The notes beneath the pieces were generated by a model, which had not been told where the DNA came from, ran no database searches, and saw only the letters and a program-made list of their open reading frames with translations. A stretch of 16,696 bases of DNA from Tissierellia bacterium (GTDB lineage: Bacteria > Bacillota > Clostridia > Tissierellales > Sedimentibacteraceae): positions 1 through 16,696 of the forward strand of contig JAQVRY010000030.1 of the NCBI GenBank assembly GCA_028700795.1, read 5' to 3'. This document shows, one piece after another, positions 1 through 6,369 of the stretch (within the stretch, counting starts at the first letter, position 1; the number at the start of each line of letters is the position of its first letter). The position numbers and the translations under genes are program-made.

Positions 1-112
1 CAGGCGAATAATCAACCAATTCATTTTTCATTATTACATCTGTATACCACCTGCTGAAGTCTTCTTCCATAGGTGTAATTTCTTTTACAAATTCTTTTTC
101 TTTCTTAGCCAT
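1..112 (-). CDS. proS: Prolyl-tRNA synthetase, N-terminal fragment (runs off the window)
   Basis: Only the first 37 codons are inside the window. They read MAKKEKEFVKEITPMEEDF, then a segment with SRWYTDV and ending ELVDYSP. This matches my memory of the N-terminus of the short, archaeal/eukaryote-like class of bacterial ProRS, the class II enzyme that charges tRNA-Pro. The ATG at 112-110 follows a GAGGAG ribosome site. The call is backed independently by the upstream T-box leader, which has a proline codon in its specifier position. Catalytic motifs lie outside the window, so completeness cannot be judged. Confidence 0.85.
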   Translation of the reverse strand, partial: MAKKEKEFVKEITPMEEDFSRWYTDVIMKNELVDYSP

Positions 113-130
113 TCTTTCTCCTCTCATACA

Positions 131-158
131 TAAAAACCGCCTCTTAACAAAGAGGCGG
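131..158 (-). terminator. T-box regulated intrinsic terminator
   Basis: Arms CCGCCTCTT (137-145) and AAGAGGCGG (150-158) are perfectly complementary around a short loop. Read on the minus strand they are followed by a T run (136-131). The hairpin ends 18 bases before the proS start codon. It is the expected alternative to the antiterminator formed with the T-box core at 164-177. Confidence 0.9.
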
Positions 159-352
159 ATATCCGCGGTACCACTCTAATTGCTGTTTATTAATCAACAG
201 CGCTCATTTATATAAGGGATTACCCTTTGAGTTGTTACCCTCAAATACTCCAAGGCGGGTTCAAAATACATGGGGCCAAAAATCTTCCACCACCGATTTT
301 CTCTCTATTGACCGTGTAAATTTACTATTCCTCTTCAACGTAATTATTAATT
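131..352 (-). promoter_or_regulatory. T-box leader of proS (tRNA-Pro sensing)
   Basis: On the minus strand the T-box core AGAGTGGTACCGCG lies at 177-164, where uncharged tRNA would pair through its NCCA end. It is followed by the terminator hairpin at 158-137. Further upstream, GAACCCG at 262-256 looks like the specifier loop, with CCC (proline) at 259-257 followed by a purine, as T-boxes prefer. By family knowledge, uncharged tRNA-Pro stabilises the antiterminator and allows proS transcription. The transcription start near 352 is inferred from the promoter. I did not fold stem I in detail. Confidence 0.9.
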
Positions 353-359
353 TGTATAT

Positions 360-388
360 ATAATATTAAAATTTATCATTTTTGTCAA
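360..388 (-). promoter_or_regulatory. Promoter of the proS T-box transcript
   Basis: On the minus strand a perfect TTGACA -35 (388-383) is followed by a 17-base spacer and TATTAT as -10 (365-360). This predicts a start near 353, just upstream of T-box stem I. It matches the consensus of the housekeeping sigma factor. Confidence 0.85.
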
Positions 389-419
389 CAGCTTTCAAAC
401 ATTTTTTGCAAAAAGATAA

Positions 420-812
420 GTGCTCGCGTTACTGTTCACATATAAAATAATAAGAGACACCAACTCGTCATTCTGAGGGCTTTAGCCCGAAAGATGCCCT
501 AACCCTATTTTTCAGAGTCTTTTTTCTGAAAAATAGCGGTAGGTCATTCGCAACGATTATGATTTACCCAATTTCTTTGACCGGAGGGAGAAAGAAATTG
601 TAGGTAATTCAAACGCAACGAGTTCCGAATTTATGCGACGATAGGAGCTGATAAATTCGTGAACGGAGACTGCGCTTCCAAATATATGCGACGCAAGGAG
701 CAAATATATTTGTGAATGAGACTGCGTAATCTCAGGTTTTAAAAGATAGGATCCTTCGCTTTGCTCAGGATGACACCCATTGGTTGTGAACTGTAACGTG
801 CTCGCTGCACTA
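420..812. repeat. Nested palindromic repeat element with two sets of inverted arms
   Basis: This gene-free stretch is organised symmetrically. The outer arms are CGTTACTGTTCAC (427-439) and GTGAACTGTAACG (786-798), inverted with 12 of 13 bases matching; GTGCTCGC occurs next to each. The inner arms are GTCATTCTGAG (467-477) and CTCAGGATGAC (764-774), inverted with 10 of 11 matching; similarity continues inward through CGAAAGAT on the left and, inverted, CGAAGGAT on the right. Between them lie four hairpin units (505-726). No ORF is supported. Sequences like GTCATTCTGAG next to CGAAGAAT resemble dispersed repeats I recall from clostridial genomes, but I could not search. The element may be a fold-back or MITE-like mobile repeat, or a nest of separate insertions. 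Confidence 0.7.
505..726. repeat. Four successive hairpin units with varying stems and similar loops
   Basis: Perfect inverted arms occur at 505-516/525-536 (CTATTTTTCAGA), 569-578/591-600 (CAATTTCTTT), 626-634/651-659 (CGAATTTAT) and 679-687/704-712 (CAAATATAT). The last two units share the loop pattern GCGACG-nn-AGGAGC and the tail GTGAA-y-G-r-GACTGCG. The first two share a tail AGGTnATTC followed by CGCAACGA. Stems 3 and 4 differ at two positions, and both changes are compensated on the opposite arm. The spacing between units is 64, 57 and 53 bases. Confidence 0.75.
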
Positions 813-880
813 AAGATTACAAGTTGATTGGAAGTAAATAGTAACTTTTTATATTAATAGAAGATTTCTCAAAAGCTGTC

Positions 881-909
881 TTGAAATTCCATCCTTCTGA
901 CTGTATAAT
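881..909 (+). promoter_or_regulatory. Promoter of the exported 5'-nucleotidase gene
   Basis: TTGAAA (881-886), a 17-base spacer and a perfect TATAAT (904-909) predict a start near 916. The promoter lies inside the in-frame upstream extension of the ORF, which argues that translation begins at 947 and not at the TTG at 881. Confidence 0.85.
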
Positions 910-946
910 AAATATGTATTTACATAAAAAAGAGGAGGAAAATTTG

Positions 947-2725
947 ATGAAAAAAGTATTAAGTTTAGTTTTGGTTGTATTACTGATTCTAAGCAGCTTC
1001 AGCTTTGCTTTTGCAGAAGATGCAGAAATTACTAAAATTACTATTATTCACACTAATGATACCCATGCAAGGTTAGTTGAAGACAGCTACAACGGAATTA
1101 TGGGATTTGCGAAAATTGCAACTTTAGTTAAAGAAGCTAAAGCAGCAAATCCTAACACATTGGTTCTTGATGCAGGCGATACTCTTCATGGTATGCCTAT
1201 AGTTAATATCTCAAAAGGGGAAAATGCTATTAAGGTATTGGAAGCTGTAGGGTATAACTATATGACATTAGGAAACCATGATTTTAACTATGGCAAAGAA
1301 AGATTATTTGAATTAAGAGATATGTCCCAAGTTGGAATGATTAGTGCAAATATTGTTGATGAAAATGGCGAATATGTTTTTACACCATTTGTTATTGAAG
1401 AAGTTGGCGGAGTGAAAGTTGGTATCTACGGTCTTTCTACACCGGAAACAACAATTCTTACAAATCCTAAAAATGTAGTAGGACTAACATTCAAGGATCC
1501 TATAGAAGTATCTAAGGAAATTGTTAAAGAACTTGAAGATAAGACTGATGTTATAATTGCATTGGCACATTTAGGACTTGATGAAAGTTCGTCTGTAACA
1601 TCTAAAGCTTTAGCAGAAGCTGTAGATGGCATTGATATTATAGTTGACGGACACAGCCATACAAAATTAGAAGCCGGTCAATTGGAAAACAATACATTGA
1701 TTGTACAAACAGAAAATTATGATAAAAATTTAGGTTATGTTGATATAGAAGTTCAAAACAGCGAAGTAGTTAATAAAACTGCAAGACTGCTTACAACTGA
1801 AGCTGCTGCATCTGCAATTGCAGACCCTGATTTGGAAAAAATGATAACAGATATTAATACTGCTAACGAAGAAGTGTTTAATCAGGTTATAGCAAAGACT
1901 GACATATACTTAGACGGTGTTAGAGAAAATGTAAGAACTAAGGAAACAAATCTTGGAAACCTTTCAGCTGATGCAGCAAGAGCTGCTACAGGTGCTGATA
2001 TTGCATTTGTAAACGGCGGAGGTATAAGAGAAGACATACCTATAGGTGATATTACAAATGGCAAAATAGCTGCTATATTCCCATTTGGAAATACGATTGA
2101 AGTGAAAAAAATTACAGGTGCTGACCTGAAAGCAATGCTCGAATGGTCAGTAAGCGATTTTCCTGCTGCTAAGGGCGCCTTCTTACAAGTAAGCGGACTT
2201 GAGTTTGCATTTGACCCTGCTCAGCCGGTAGATTCCAAGGTTGTTGAAATAACAGTAGGCGGAGAAGCATTTGATGAAACAAAAGAATACACAGTTGCAA
2301 TAAATGACTTTATGTCAGTTGGCGGAGACGGTTATGAAATGCTGGCAAAATATGATGTTCTTACTATATACGGCACATATGAAGAAATAATTCAAAACTA
2401 CCTTGTAACCAATGGAACGGCAGGCAGTGAAGTTTCAGGAAGAATTAAAGTGATAGAAACAGTTGTTGAAGAACCTGCTCCTGTTGAACCTGCACCAGTT
2501 GAGCCAGCACCGGTTGAGCCAGCACCGGTTGAACCAGCACCGGTTGAACCAGCTCCAGCAGAGCCAGTAGCTGAAGAAGTAACTTACATAGTTATACCGG
2601 GAGACGTTTTATGGAAAATAGCAGAACAATATAATTTAACTTATCAGGAATTAGCTGAATACAATAATATTGCGAATCCTCATTTAATTTTCCCTGATCA
2701 AGTATTAAAGGTACCAGCTAAATAA
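947..2725 (+). CDS. Exported 5'-nucleotidase / 2',3'-cyclic phosphodiesterase family protein with C-terminal LysM
   Basis: This 592-residue protein probably hydrolyses extracellular nucleotides to nucleosides and phosphate, as the UshA/YfkN family does. A signal peptide (1-23, cleavage after AFA) precedes a metallophosphoesterase domain with metal motifs HTNDTH (35-40), DAGDTLHG (75-82), GNHDF (109-113) and DGHSH (about 235). The C-terminal nucleotidase domain has NGGGIRED and GGDGY. An (EPAPV)n linker follows (about 509-545), then one LysM domain starting YIVIPGDVLWKIAEQY, which should bind peptidoglycan. So the enzyme is probably held at the cell wall. The ATG at 947 was chosen because GAGGAGG (932-938) is 8 bases upstream and the signal peptide starts there. 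The longer TTG start at 881 would place the promoter inside the gene. The gene appears monocistronic. The exact substrate is not deducible. Confidence 0.9.
   Translation: MKKVLSLVLVVLLILSSFSFAFAEDAEITKITIIHTNDTHARLVEDSYNGIMGFAKIATLVKEAKAANPNTLVLDAGDTLHGMPIVNISKGENAIKVLEAVGYNYMTLGNHDFNYGKERLFELRDMSQVGMISANIVDENGEYVFTPFVIEEVGGVKVGIYGLSTPETTILTNPKNVVGLTFKDPIEVSKEIVKELEDKTDVIIALAHLGLDESSSVTSKALAEAVDGIDIIVDGHSHTKLEAGQLENNTLIVQTENYDKNLGYVDIEVQNSEVVNKTARLLTTEAAASAIADPDLEKMITDINTANEEVFNQVIAKTDIYLDGVRENVRTKETNLGNLSADAARAATGADIAFVNGGGIREDIPIGDITNGKIAAIFPFGNTIEVKKITGADLKAMLEWSVSDFPAAKGAFLQVSGLEFAFDPAQPVDSKVVEITVGGEAFDETKEYTVAINDFMSVGGDGYEMLAKYDVLTIYGTYEEIIQNYLVTNGTAGSEVSGRIKVIETVVEEPAPVEPAPVEPAPVEPAPVEPAPVEPAPAEPVAEEVTYIVIPGDVLWKIAEQYNLTYQELAEYNNIANPHLIFPDQVLKVPAK
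2471..2560 (+). repeat. In-frame 15-bp tandem repeat encoding EPAPV
   Basis: Six consecutive 15-base units, such as GAGCCAGCACCGGTT, encode EPAPV five times and EPAPA once. The two central copies (2501-2515 and 2516-2530) are identical. The repeat forms the proline-rich spacer between the enzyme and LysM. Near-identical tandem units of this type can change copy number by slippage. Confidence 0.9.
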
Positions 2726-2743
2726 TTGGTGAACGAGACTGTG
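2726..2743. repeat. Single copy of the GTGAACGAGACTG repeat tail directly after a stop codon
   Basis: TTGGTGAACGAGACTGTG begins at the first base after the nucleotidase stop codon. It matches the tails of hairpin units 3 and 4 (GTGAACGGAGACTGCG at 659-674 and GTGAATGAGACTGCG at 712-726) with only one or two changes. No stem partner is visible here, so this looks like a partial copy of the same dispersed family. Confidence 0.6.
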
Positions 2744-2756
2744 AGATAAAAAATTT

Positions 2757-2792
2757 GAAGACTTCGTTATATATTAACAAAGTCTTCTTTTT
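2757..2792. terminator. Bidirectional intrinsic terminator between convergent genes
   Basis: GAAGACTT...GTTA (2757-2770) pairs with TAAC...AAGTCTTC (2775-2787) and is followed by TTTTTATTT on the plus strand. On the minus strand the same hairpin runs into AAATTTTTT. It can therefore end both the nucleotidase transcript and that of the convergent phosphoesterase gene. Confidence 0.85.
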
Positions 2793-3627
2793 ATTTAGCA
2801 TCTTTTAGGGTAATAACAGTCAATTCAGGCGTTGCCATAAAACGCATGGGTATTTGAGATGTTCCCAAACCTACATTGACATATATTTTCGTCTGCCTGT
2901 AATTGTGAACCTCATACATCCCTCTTACATATTTTTGTGCCAAGGGCGGAGTGTAATTAATAAGTGGCAGGTTTATTTGTCCTCCGTGACTGTGACCGGT
3001 TAAGAACAAATCTGCGTCATATTCTAGAAAATATTCCGCTACATCCGGCTCATGACTTAGTATTATGTTGAAATAATCTTCATCCAAAGAGCTGACTATG
3101 GCTTCTTTGTCTAATGTACCAAAAATTGAATCATCCATCCCTATTATATTAATATTGTATGCTTCAATCTTAGCATTTTCATTTAAAAGTAATAGAAACC
3201 CGCTGTTTTCCATAATTTGCTTGTAGGCTCTTTCTGCACCGCCGCCATAATCATGGTTGCCAAATACGGCATACTTCCCTAAAGGTGCATTTATTTCGTT
3301 TAAAACTTCCCATATTTCATGTAAGTTTTCTTTATTATCGTATTCATTGTATTCATCTATCAAATCTCCTGTAAAAAATACAATATGCGGGTTTTGATTA
3401 TTTATTTTATTAACTGCTTTTTTCAAATTTTCTACATCAAAAAATTCAGATATATGGGTATCTGAAAATTGTATTATTTTTATATTGTCATTTTCATCAT
3501 TTATATAATTACTGTATATATTTTCATATTTAATGGTTAATAAAGCCGGTTCAATTTCTCTTGCATATGTATAAATAATAATTGAAGCTAAAATTAAAAG
3601 ACCTATTAGTTTCGAAAATAATTTCAC
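2791..3627 (-). CDS. Membrane-anchored metallophosphoesterase (YkuE-like)
   Basis: This 278-residue calcineurin-like phosphoesterase has one N-terminal hydrophobic segment (about 4-21), which should anchor it with the catalytic domain outside the membrane. All the metal-binding blocks are present: DTH (56-58), GD (87-88), GNHD (123-126), SHEPD (191-195) and GHSHGG (211-216). The C-terminus IYVNVGLGTSQIPMRF is typical of the YkuE/YaeI type, members of which are associated with cell-envelope phosphoester or lipid substrates. The actual substrate is unknown. The start is GTG (3627-3625), 6 bases after AGGAGT. The gene lies downstream of veg but has a terminator and a possible promoter in between, so it is probably a separate unit. 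Confidence 0.88.
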   Translation of the reverse strand: MKLFSKLIGLLILASIIIYTYAREIEPALLTIKYENIYSNYINDENDNIKIIQFSDTHISEFFDVENLKKAVNKINNQNPHIVFFTGDLIDEYNEYDNKENLHEIWEVLNEINAPLGKYAVFGNHDYGGGAERAYKQIMENSGFLLLLNENAKIEAYNINIIGMDDSIFGTLDKEAIVSSLDEDYFNIILSHEPDVAEYFLEYDADLFLTGHSHGGQINLPLINYTPPLAQKYVRGMYEVHNYRQTKIYVNVGLGTSQIPMRFMATPELTVITLKDAK

Positions 3628-3651
3628 TTAATTACTCCTAAAATCGGTTAT

Positions 3652-3667
3652 GGTATCTAAGTATACC
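3652..3667 (-). promoter_or_regulatory. Possible extended -10 promoter within a small palindrome
   Basis: On the minus strand TGGTATACT contains an extended -10 (TGnTATACT, -10 at 3665-3660) without a convincing -35. It coincides with an imperfect palindrome GGTATACTTAGATACC (3667-3652), which could be an operator. It lies 25 bases before the phosphoesterase start codon. Support is moderate to weak. Confidence 0.4.
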
Positions 3668-3676
3668 AAATTTTTG

Positions 3677-3731
3677 CAAAAAAATATAGCGAAACTTAGT
3701 TATTAATAATCTTTTAATAAGTTAGTTTCAC
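3677..3731 (-). terminator. Intrinsic terminator of veg
   Basis: Arms at 3714-3731 and 3689-3706 pair over 18 positions, 15 of them Watson-Crick plus a G-U pair. On the minus strand the hairpin is followed by TATA and a run of seven T (3684-3677). It separates veg from the downstream phosphoesterase gene. Confidence 0.7.
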
Positions 3732-3740
3732 TATTAAATG

Positions 3741-3998
3741 CTATCCAATTCTTGTCTCTTTATCATCACAAATATAAAATTCAACATTATTTGTTAGAAT
3801 ATCTATATAATTAAATGACACAATCCTTTTATGATCCTTTTTTTCAACGAAGACTGTAAATATTGAAGGATAAGTGTCTACAATTACTCCTTCACTGAAT
3901 TGAGACCTGCTTTTACCTTTTTTCATCTTAAATTTTACCTTTTTCCCAATACAGTCTTCAACTGCTCCTTTAACCCTTGTAACAGAACTTGCGGGCAA
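3741..3998 (-). CDS. veg: Veg family protein
   Basis: This 85-residue protein has the Veg pattern: VKGAVEDCIGKKVKFK, then a basic KKGKSRS stretch, GVIVDTYPSIFTV and FNYIDILTNNVEF, in line with Bacillus Veg (about 86 residues, from memory). Veg is a small, highly expressed cytoplasmic protein reported to promote biofilm formation; its biochemical role is unclear. The frame is open to 4121, but that extension encodes unrelated hydrophobic sequence. A TTG at 3998-3996 with AGGTG five bases upstream gives the family's normal length, so I chose it. The gene sits near ispE, as in Bacillus, but points the opposite way with corA in between. I see no clear promoter. Confidence 0.85.
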   Translation of the reverse strand: MPASSVTRVKGAVEDCIGKKVKFKMKKGKSRSQFSEGVIVDTYPSIFTVFVEKKDHKRIVSFNYIDILTNNVEFYICDDKETRIG

Positions 3999-4110
3999 AT
4001 AATCACCTTCTATACTAAATATTATGAAAAACGGAAAATACCATTTATTTGTTAATATCATTTCCATTAACGTAAAAATTATGTGTTTTATCTTTAAATT
4101 GCTGGTATAA

Positions 4111-4139
4111 TTGACTTGCAAAAAATATTTATATATTAT
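4111..4139 (+). promoter_or_regulatory. Promoter of the corA leader transcript
   Basis: TTGACT (4111-4116), a 17-base spacer and TATTAT (4134-4139) predict a transcript starting near 4146. That leaves a leader of about 139 bases before the corA start, covering the small ORF and both hairpins. Confidence 0.75.
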
Positions 4140-4180
4140 ATTATTATAAATGCGGTAAAAAAAGAAAAGGATGTGAAGTA

Positions 4181-4249
4181 ATGGACGAGGTCCCTAAGGT
4201 CGAATCTATTTTAACTGAACTCTCTATTACTAATTATAATTCAATTTAG
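4181..4249 (+). CDS. Candidate 22-residue leader peptide upstream of corA
   Basis: A complete short ORF runs from ATG (4181) to TAG (4247-4249), preceded by AAGGATGTG at a workable ribosome-site distance. The peptide begins MDEVPKVESILTE and ends NYNSI; I recognise no family. Its last nine codons overlap the left arm of hairpin A, and its stop codon lies in the arm shared by hairpins A and B. That placement is what a translation-coupled attenuator would need. Whether it is translated is inferred only from the ribosome site and location. Salmonella corA has a short leader ORF as well, but I see no sequence relation. Confidence 0.5.
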   Translation: MDEVPKVESILTELSITNYNSI

Positions 4250-4280
4250 TAATAGAGAAATCTATTATTAAATTGAGGTG
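4221..4280 (+). promoter_or_regulatory. Two mutually exclusive hairpins controlling the corA ribosome site
   Basis: Hairpin A is a perfect 13-bp stem: 4221-4233 (TCTCTATTACTAA) with 4246-4258. Hairpin B pairs 4242-4256 (CAATTTAGTAATAGA) with 4261-4275 over 15 bp, including one G-U, and closes on a GAAA tetraloop (4257-4260). B can extend by two pairs into the corA Shine-Dalgarno GAGGTG (4275-4280). A and B share bases 4246-4256, so both cannot form. Inferred behaviour: A leaves the ribosome site open and B masks part of it, with translation of the leader ORF selecting between them. Confidence 0.6.
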
Positions 4281-4284
4281 AAAA

Positions 4285-5220
4285 ATGCTTGATGTATTTA
4301 AATCAATTGAAGACACCCTGTTCAAGTTAGAAGAAATTGAAGATGGTGCATGGATTAACTTGGTTAATCCTACAAATGAGGAGTTGAGCTTTATTGAAAG
4401 TAAGCTGTCCATTGAAGGAGACCTTCTAAGAGCAGCTTTGGACGATGAGGAAAGTGCTCGTTTAGAAACAGAAGAAGATCAGGTTTTAATATTGGTGGAT
4501 ACACCGTATATTGAAAAAGAAGATGAGCATATTATTTATGAAACGCTGCCTCTTGGAATTATAATTACTGACAAAAATATAATAACCGTATGTTTGAAAA
4601 ATTCAATCGTACTTGATCAATTTGTGAAAAACAGCATTCGCACTTTTTACACATATAAGAAATATCGCTTTTTATATCAGATACTATATAAGAATGCCCA
4701 AAGATATTTGCTATATTTAAGACAAATTGACAAAATGAGCAATTATGTTGAAGAGCAGCTGCATCAATCAATGAGAAACAAGGAGCTTATACAGCTCTTG
4801 GATTTATCGAAGTCATTGGTATATATTAATACTTCTCTTAAAGGAAACCAAATAGTATTAGAAAAAATCCTTAGAATCAATATTATAAAAAAATATACCG
4901 AGGATGAGGATTTGCTGGAAGATGTAATTATAGAAAATAAGCAGGCCATTGAGATGGCTACAATTTACAGTGGAATTTTAAGTGGTACTATGGATGCATT
5001 TGCATCTCTTATATCAAATAATTTAAATATTGTCATGAAGCTGTTGACATCCATAACTATTTTAATGGCTATACCTACCATGTTTGCAAGCTTTTACGGA
5101 ATGAATGTAATTAATATCCCCTTTGCAAATTCGCCTTTTGGCTTCTGGATAGTAATTGGCATTTCAATATTAATATCAGTTTTTGTAGGATTTATTCTTG
5201 CAAAAAGAGATTTGTTTTAA
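4285..5220 (+). CDS. corA: CorA family divalent metal ion transporter
   Basis: This 311-residue protein has the CorA plan: a soluble N-terminal cytoplasmic domain starting MLDVFKSIEDTLF with the family's LVNPTNEEL and DDEESARLE segments, a long helical region (about 130-245), and two C-terminal membrane helices (about 248-270 and 286-306). The signature YGMN (271-274) ends the first helix. Such proteins form pentameric channels for Mg2+, in some members Co2+ or other divalent ions. The positive C-terminal tail (AKRDLF) is typical. The ATG at 4285 follows GAGGTG by 4 bases. It is probably expressed alone from the promoter at 4111, with control in the leader. The ion specificity cannot be read from sequence. 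Confidence 0.92.
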   Translation: MLDVFKSIEDTLFKLEEIEDGAWINLVNPTNEELSFIESKLSIEGDLLRAALDDEESARLETEEDQVLILVDTPYIEKEDEHIIYETLPLGIIITDKNIITVCLKNSIVLDQFVKNSIRTFYTYKKYRFLYQILYKNAQRYLLYLRQIDKMSNYVEEQLHQSMRNKELIQLLDLSKSLVYINTSLKGNQIVLEKILRINIIKKYTEDEDLLEDVIIENKQAIEMATIYSGILSGTMDAFASLISNNLNIVMKLLTSITILMAIPTMFASFYGMNVINIPFANSPFGFWIVIGISILISVFVGFILAKRDLF

Positions 5221-5272
5221 TGAATAACACCCGTTTCTCATCAGCTTCACACCAGAGAACGGGTGTTATTCA
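5221..5272 (+). terminator. Strong hairpin directly after corA, probable terminator without T tract
   Basis: TGAATAACACCCGTTTCTC (5221-5239) pairs with 5255-5272 over about 18 bp with a single bulge, around a 15-base loop. The hairpin starts immediately after the corA stop codon. No T run follows on either strand, so it is not a classical intrinsic terminator. It might stabilise the mRNA 3' end or be a palindromic repeat. Confidence 0.45.
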
Positions 5273-5404
5273 CTCATATATTCGATTTCTGTTTTCGGGG
5301 GAACCACCTCTTTCTTAGTTAATCTTTGTTTCATTTAATATATACCCAATAAATTATATTTTAATCATAAAAAAACATAAAATAATAATTAATCGTATTT
5401 TTCG

Positions 5405-5433
5405 TTGTTTTAAAAAAAAATATGTTATATAAT
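5405..5433 (+). promoter_or_regulatory. Probable ispE promoter
   Basis: TTGTTT (5405-5410), a 17-base spacer and a perfect TATAAT (5428-5433) predict a start near 5440, giving a very short leader. The rest of the gap (5273-5404) is AT-rich with no supported gene. Confidence 0.55.
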
Positions 5434-5457
5434 GTTGAAAAACTTTGAGAGATGGCT

Positions 5458-6327
5458 ATGATGAAATTAAACTCATACGGAAAAATTAATTTATTTTTAG
5501 ATATTAATGGAAGACTTCAAAACGGTTATCATATAATAAAGACTGTTCTGCAGTCTATAAATATTTATGATGAAATTACTCTTACTCCTATTAATGATAA
5601 TAAAATTATTATTGAATGCTCTGATTTATCTATACCAATTAATGAAAAAAATACTTGTTATAAAGCGGCATTGATATTAAAGAAGGCTTATGGTATAAAT
5701 TCAGGCATACTTATACATATAAATAAAAAGATTCCTGCAGGAGCGGGTATGGCAGGAGGCAGTTCGAATGCAGCTGCAGTAATAAAGGGCTTAAATGTAA
5801 TGTGGAAGCTTAATTTGTCGAAAGAAGAAATGAGCGGTTTTGGAGCACAAATTGGTGCTGATGTGCCATTTTGTTTAGTAGGAGGTACTTGTCTTGGAGA
5901 ACAAATCGGTGACAAGGTTACTGAATTAAATGACTTCATGTGGAATAATATACTATTAGTGAAGCCCGAATTTTCAATTTCAACTGAATTTGTTTATCAA
6001 AACCTTGATCCTGATTACTATAATTCCTATGATTCAAGCGACATACTTAAACATATATCATTATATAATCACATAAAAGCTGCAAGGTGTGTTTCAAATA
6101 CATTGGAAAGAGTTGTGGAAAAATTTTATCCGGAAATTAAAGAAATTAAGAAATTAATGGTTGACAATGGTGCAATTTCTTCCATAATGACCGGTTCAGG
6201 CTCTGCTGTATTTGCTCTTTTTAAAGACAATGATTCCCTAAATAAGACATACCAAATTGCTAAAGAAATCTATCCTTCTACGCTTAAGTCGAAGACATGT
6301 AAGTATGGAGTTAAATTTATAGATTAA
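5458..6327 (+). CDS. ispE: 4-diphosphocytidyl-2-C-methyl-D-erythritol kinase
   Basis: IspE phosphorylates CDP-methylerythritol with ATP in the MEP pathway of isoprenoid synthesis, so this organism probably uses MEP rather than mevalonate. The N-terminus MKLNSYGKINLFLDI holds the substrate-binding K-I-N motif of the family. The GHMP-kinase ATP loop PAGAGMAGGSSNAA is at about 93-106, GADVPFCLVGGT follows at about 140, and the C-terminal motif MTGSGSAVFALF at about 243. Its 289 residues are normal for the family. Start: ATGs occur at 5452, 5458 and 5461. GAGAG (5447-5451) abuts 5452, so 5458 (6 bases away) or 5461 is more credible. It is followed after 42 bases by the thioredoxin-fold lipoprotein gene and is probably co-transcribed with it. 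Confidence 0.93.
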   Translation: MMKLNSYGKINLFLDINGRLQNGYHIIKTVLQSINIYDEITLTPINDNKIIIECSDLSIPINEKNTCYKAALILKKAYGINSGILIHINKKIPAGAGMAGGSSNAAAVIKGLNVMWKLNLSKEEMSGFGAQIGADVPFCLVGGTCLGEQIGDKVTELNDFMWNNILLVKPEFSISTEFVYQNLDPDYYNSYDSSDILKHISLYNHIKAARCVSNTLERVVEKFYPEIKEIKKLMVDNGAISSIMTGSGSAVFALFKDNDSLNKTYQIAKEIYPSTLKSKTCKYGVKFID

Positions 6328-6369
6328 TAGACTTGTAATTGGGTATCAACTAATCATAAGGAGATTACT

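Noticed and set aside
505..726. CRISPR array
   Set aside because: The units are palindromes with changing stems, and the intervals between them are partly conserved, the reverse of constant repeats with unique spacers.
881..946. 22-codon N-terminal extension of the 5'-nucleotidase ORF from a TTG
   Set aside because: It contains a full -35/-10 promoter and lacks a ribosome site, whereas the ATG at 947 has GAGGAGG and starts the signal peptide.
3999..4121. 41-codon upstream extension of veg
   Set aside because: It is hydrophobic, unlike any Veg protein, and a TTG with a good ribosome site at 3998 gives the normal family length.
5280..5330. GGGGGAACC reminiscent of the c-di-AMP (ydaO) riboswitch ahead of ispE
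   Set aside because: Only this short string fits; the rest of the conserved core and pairing is missing, and the predicted ispE promoter is downstream of it.
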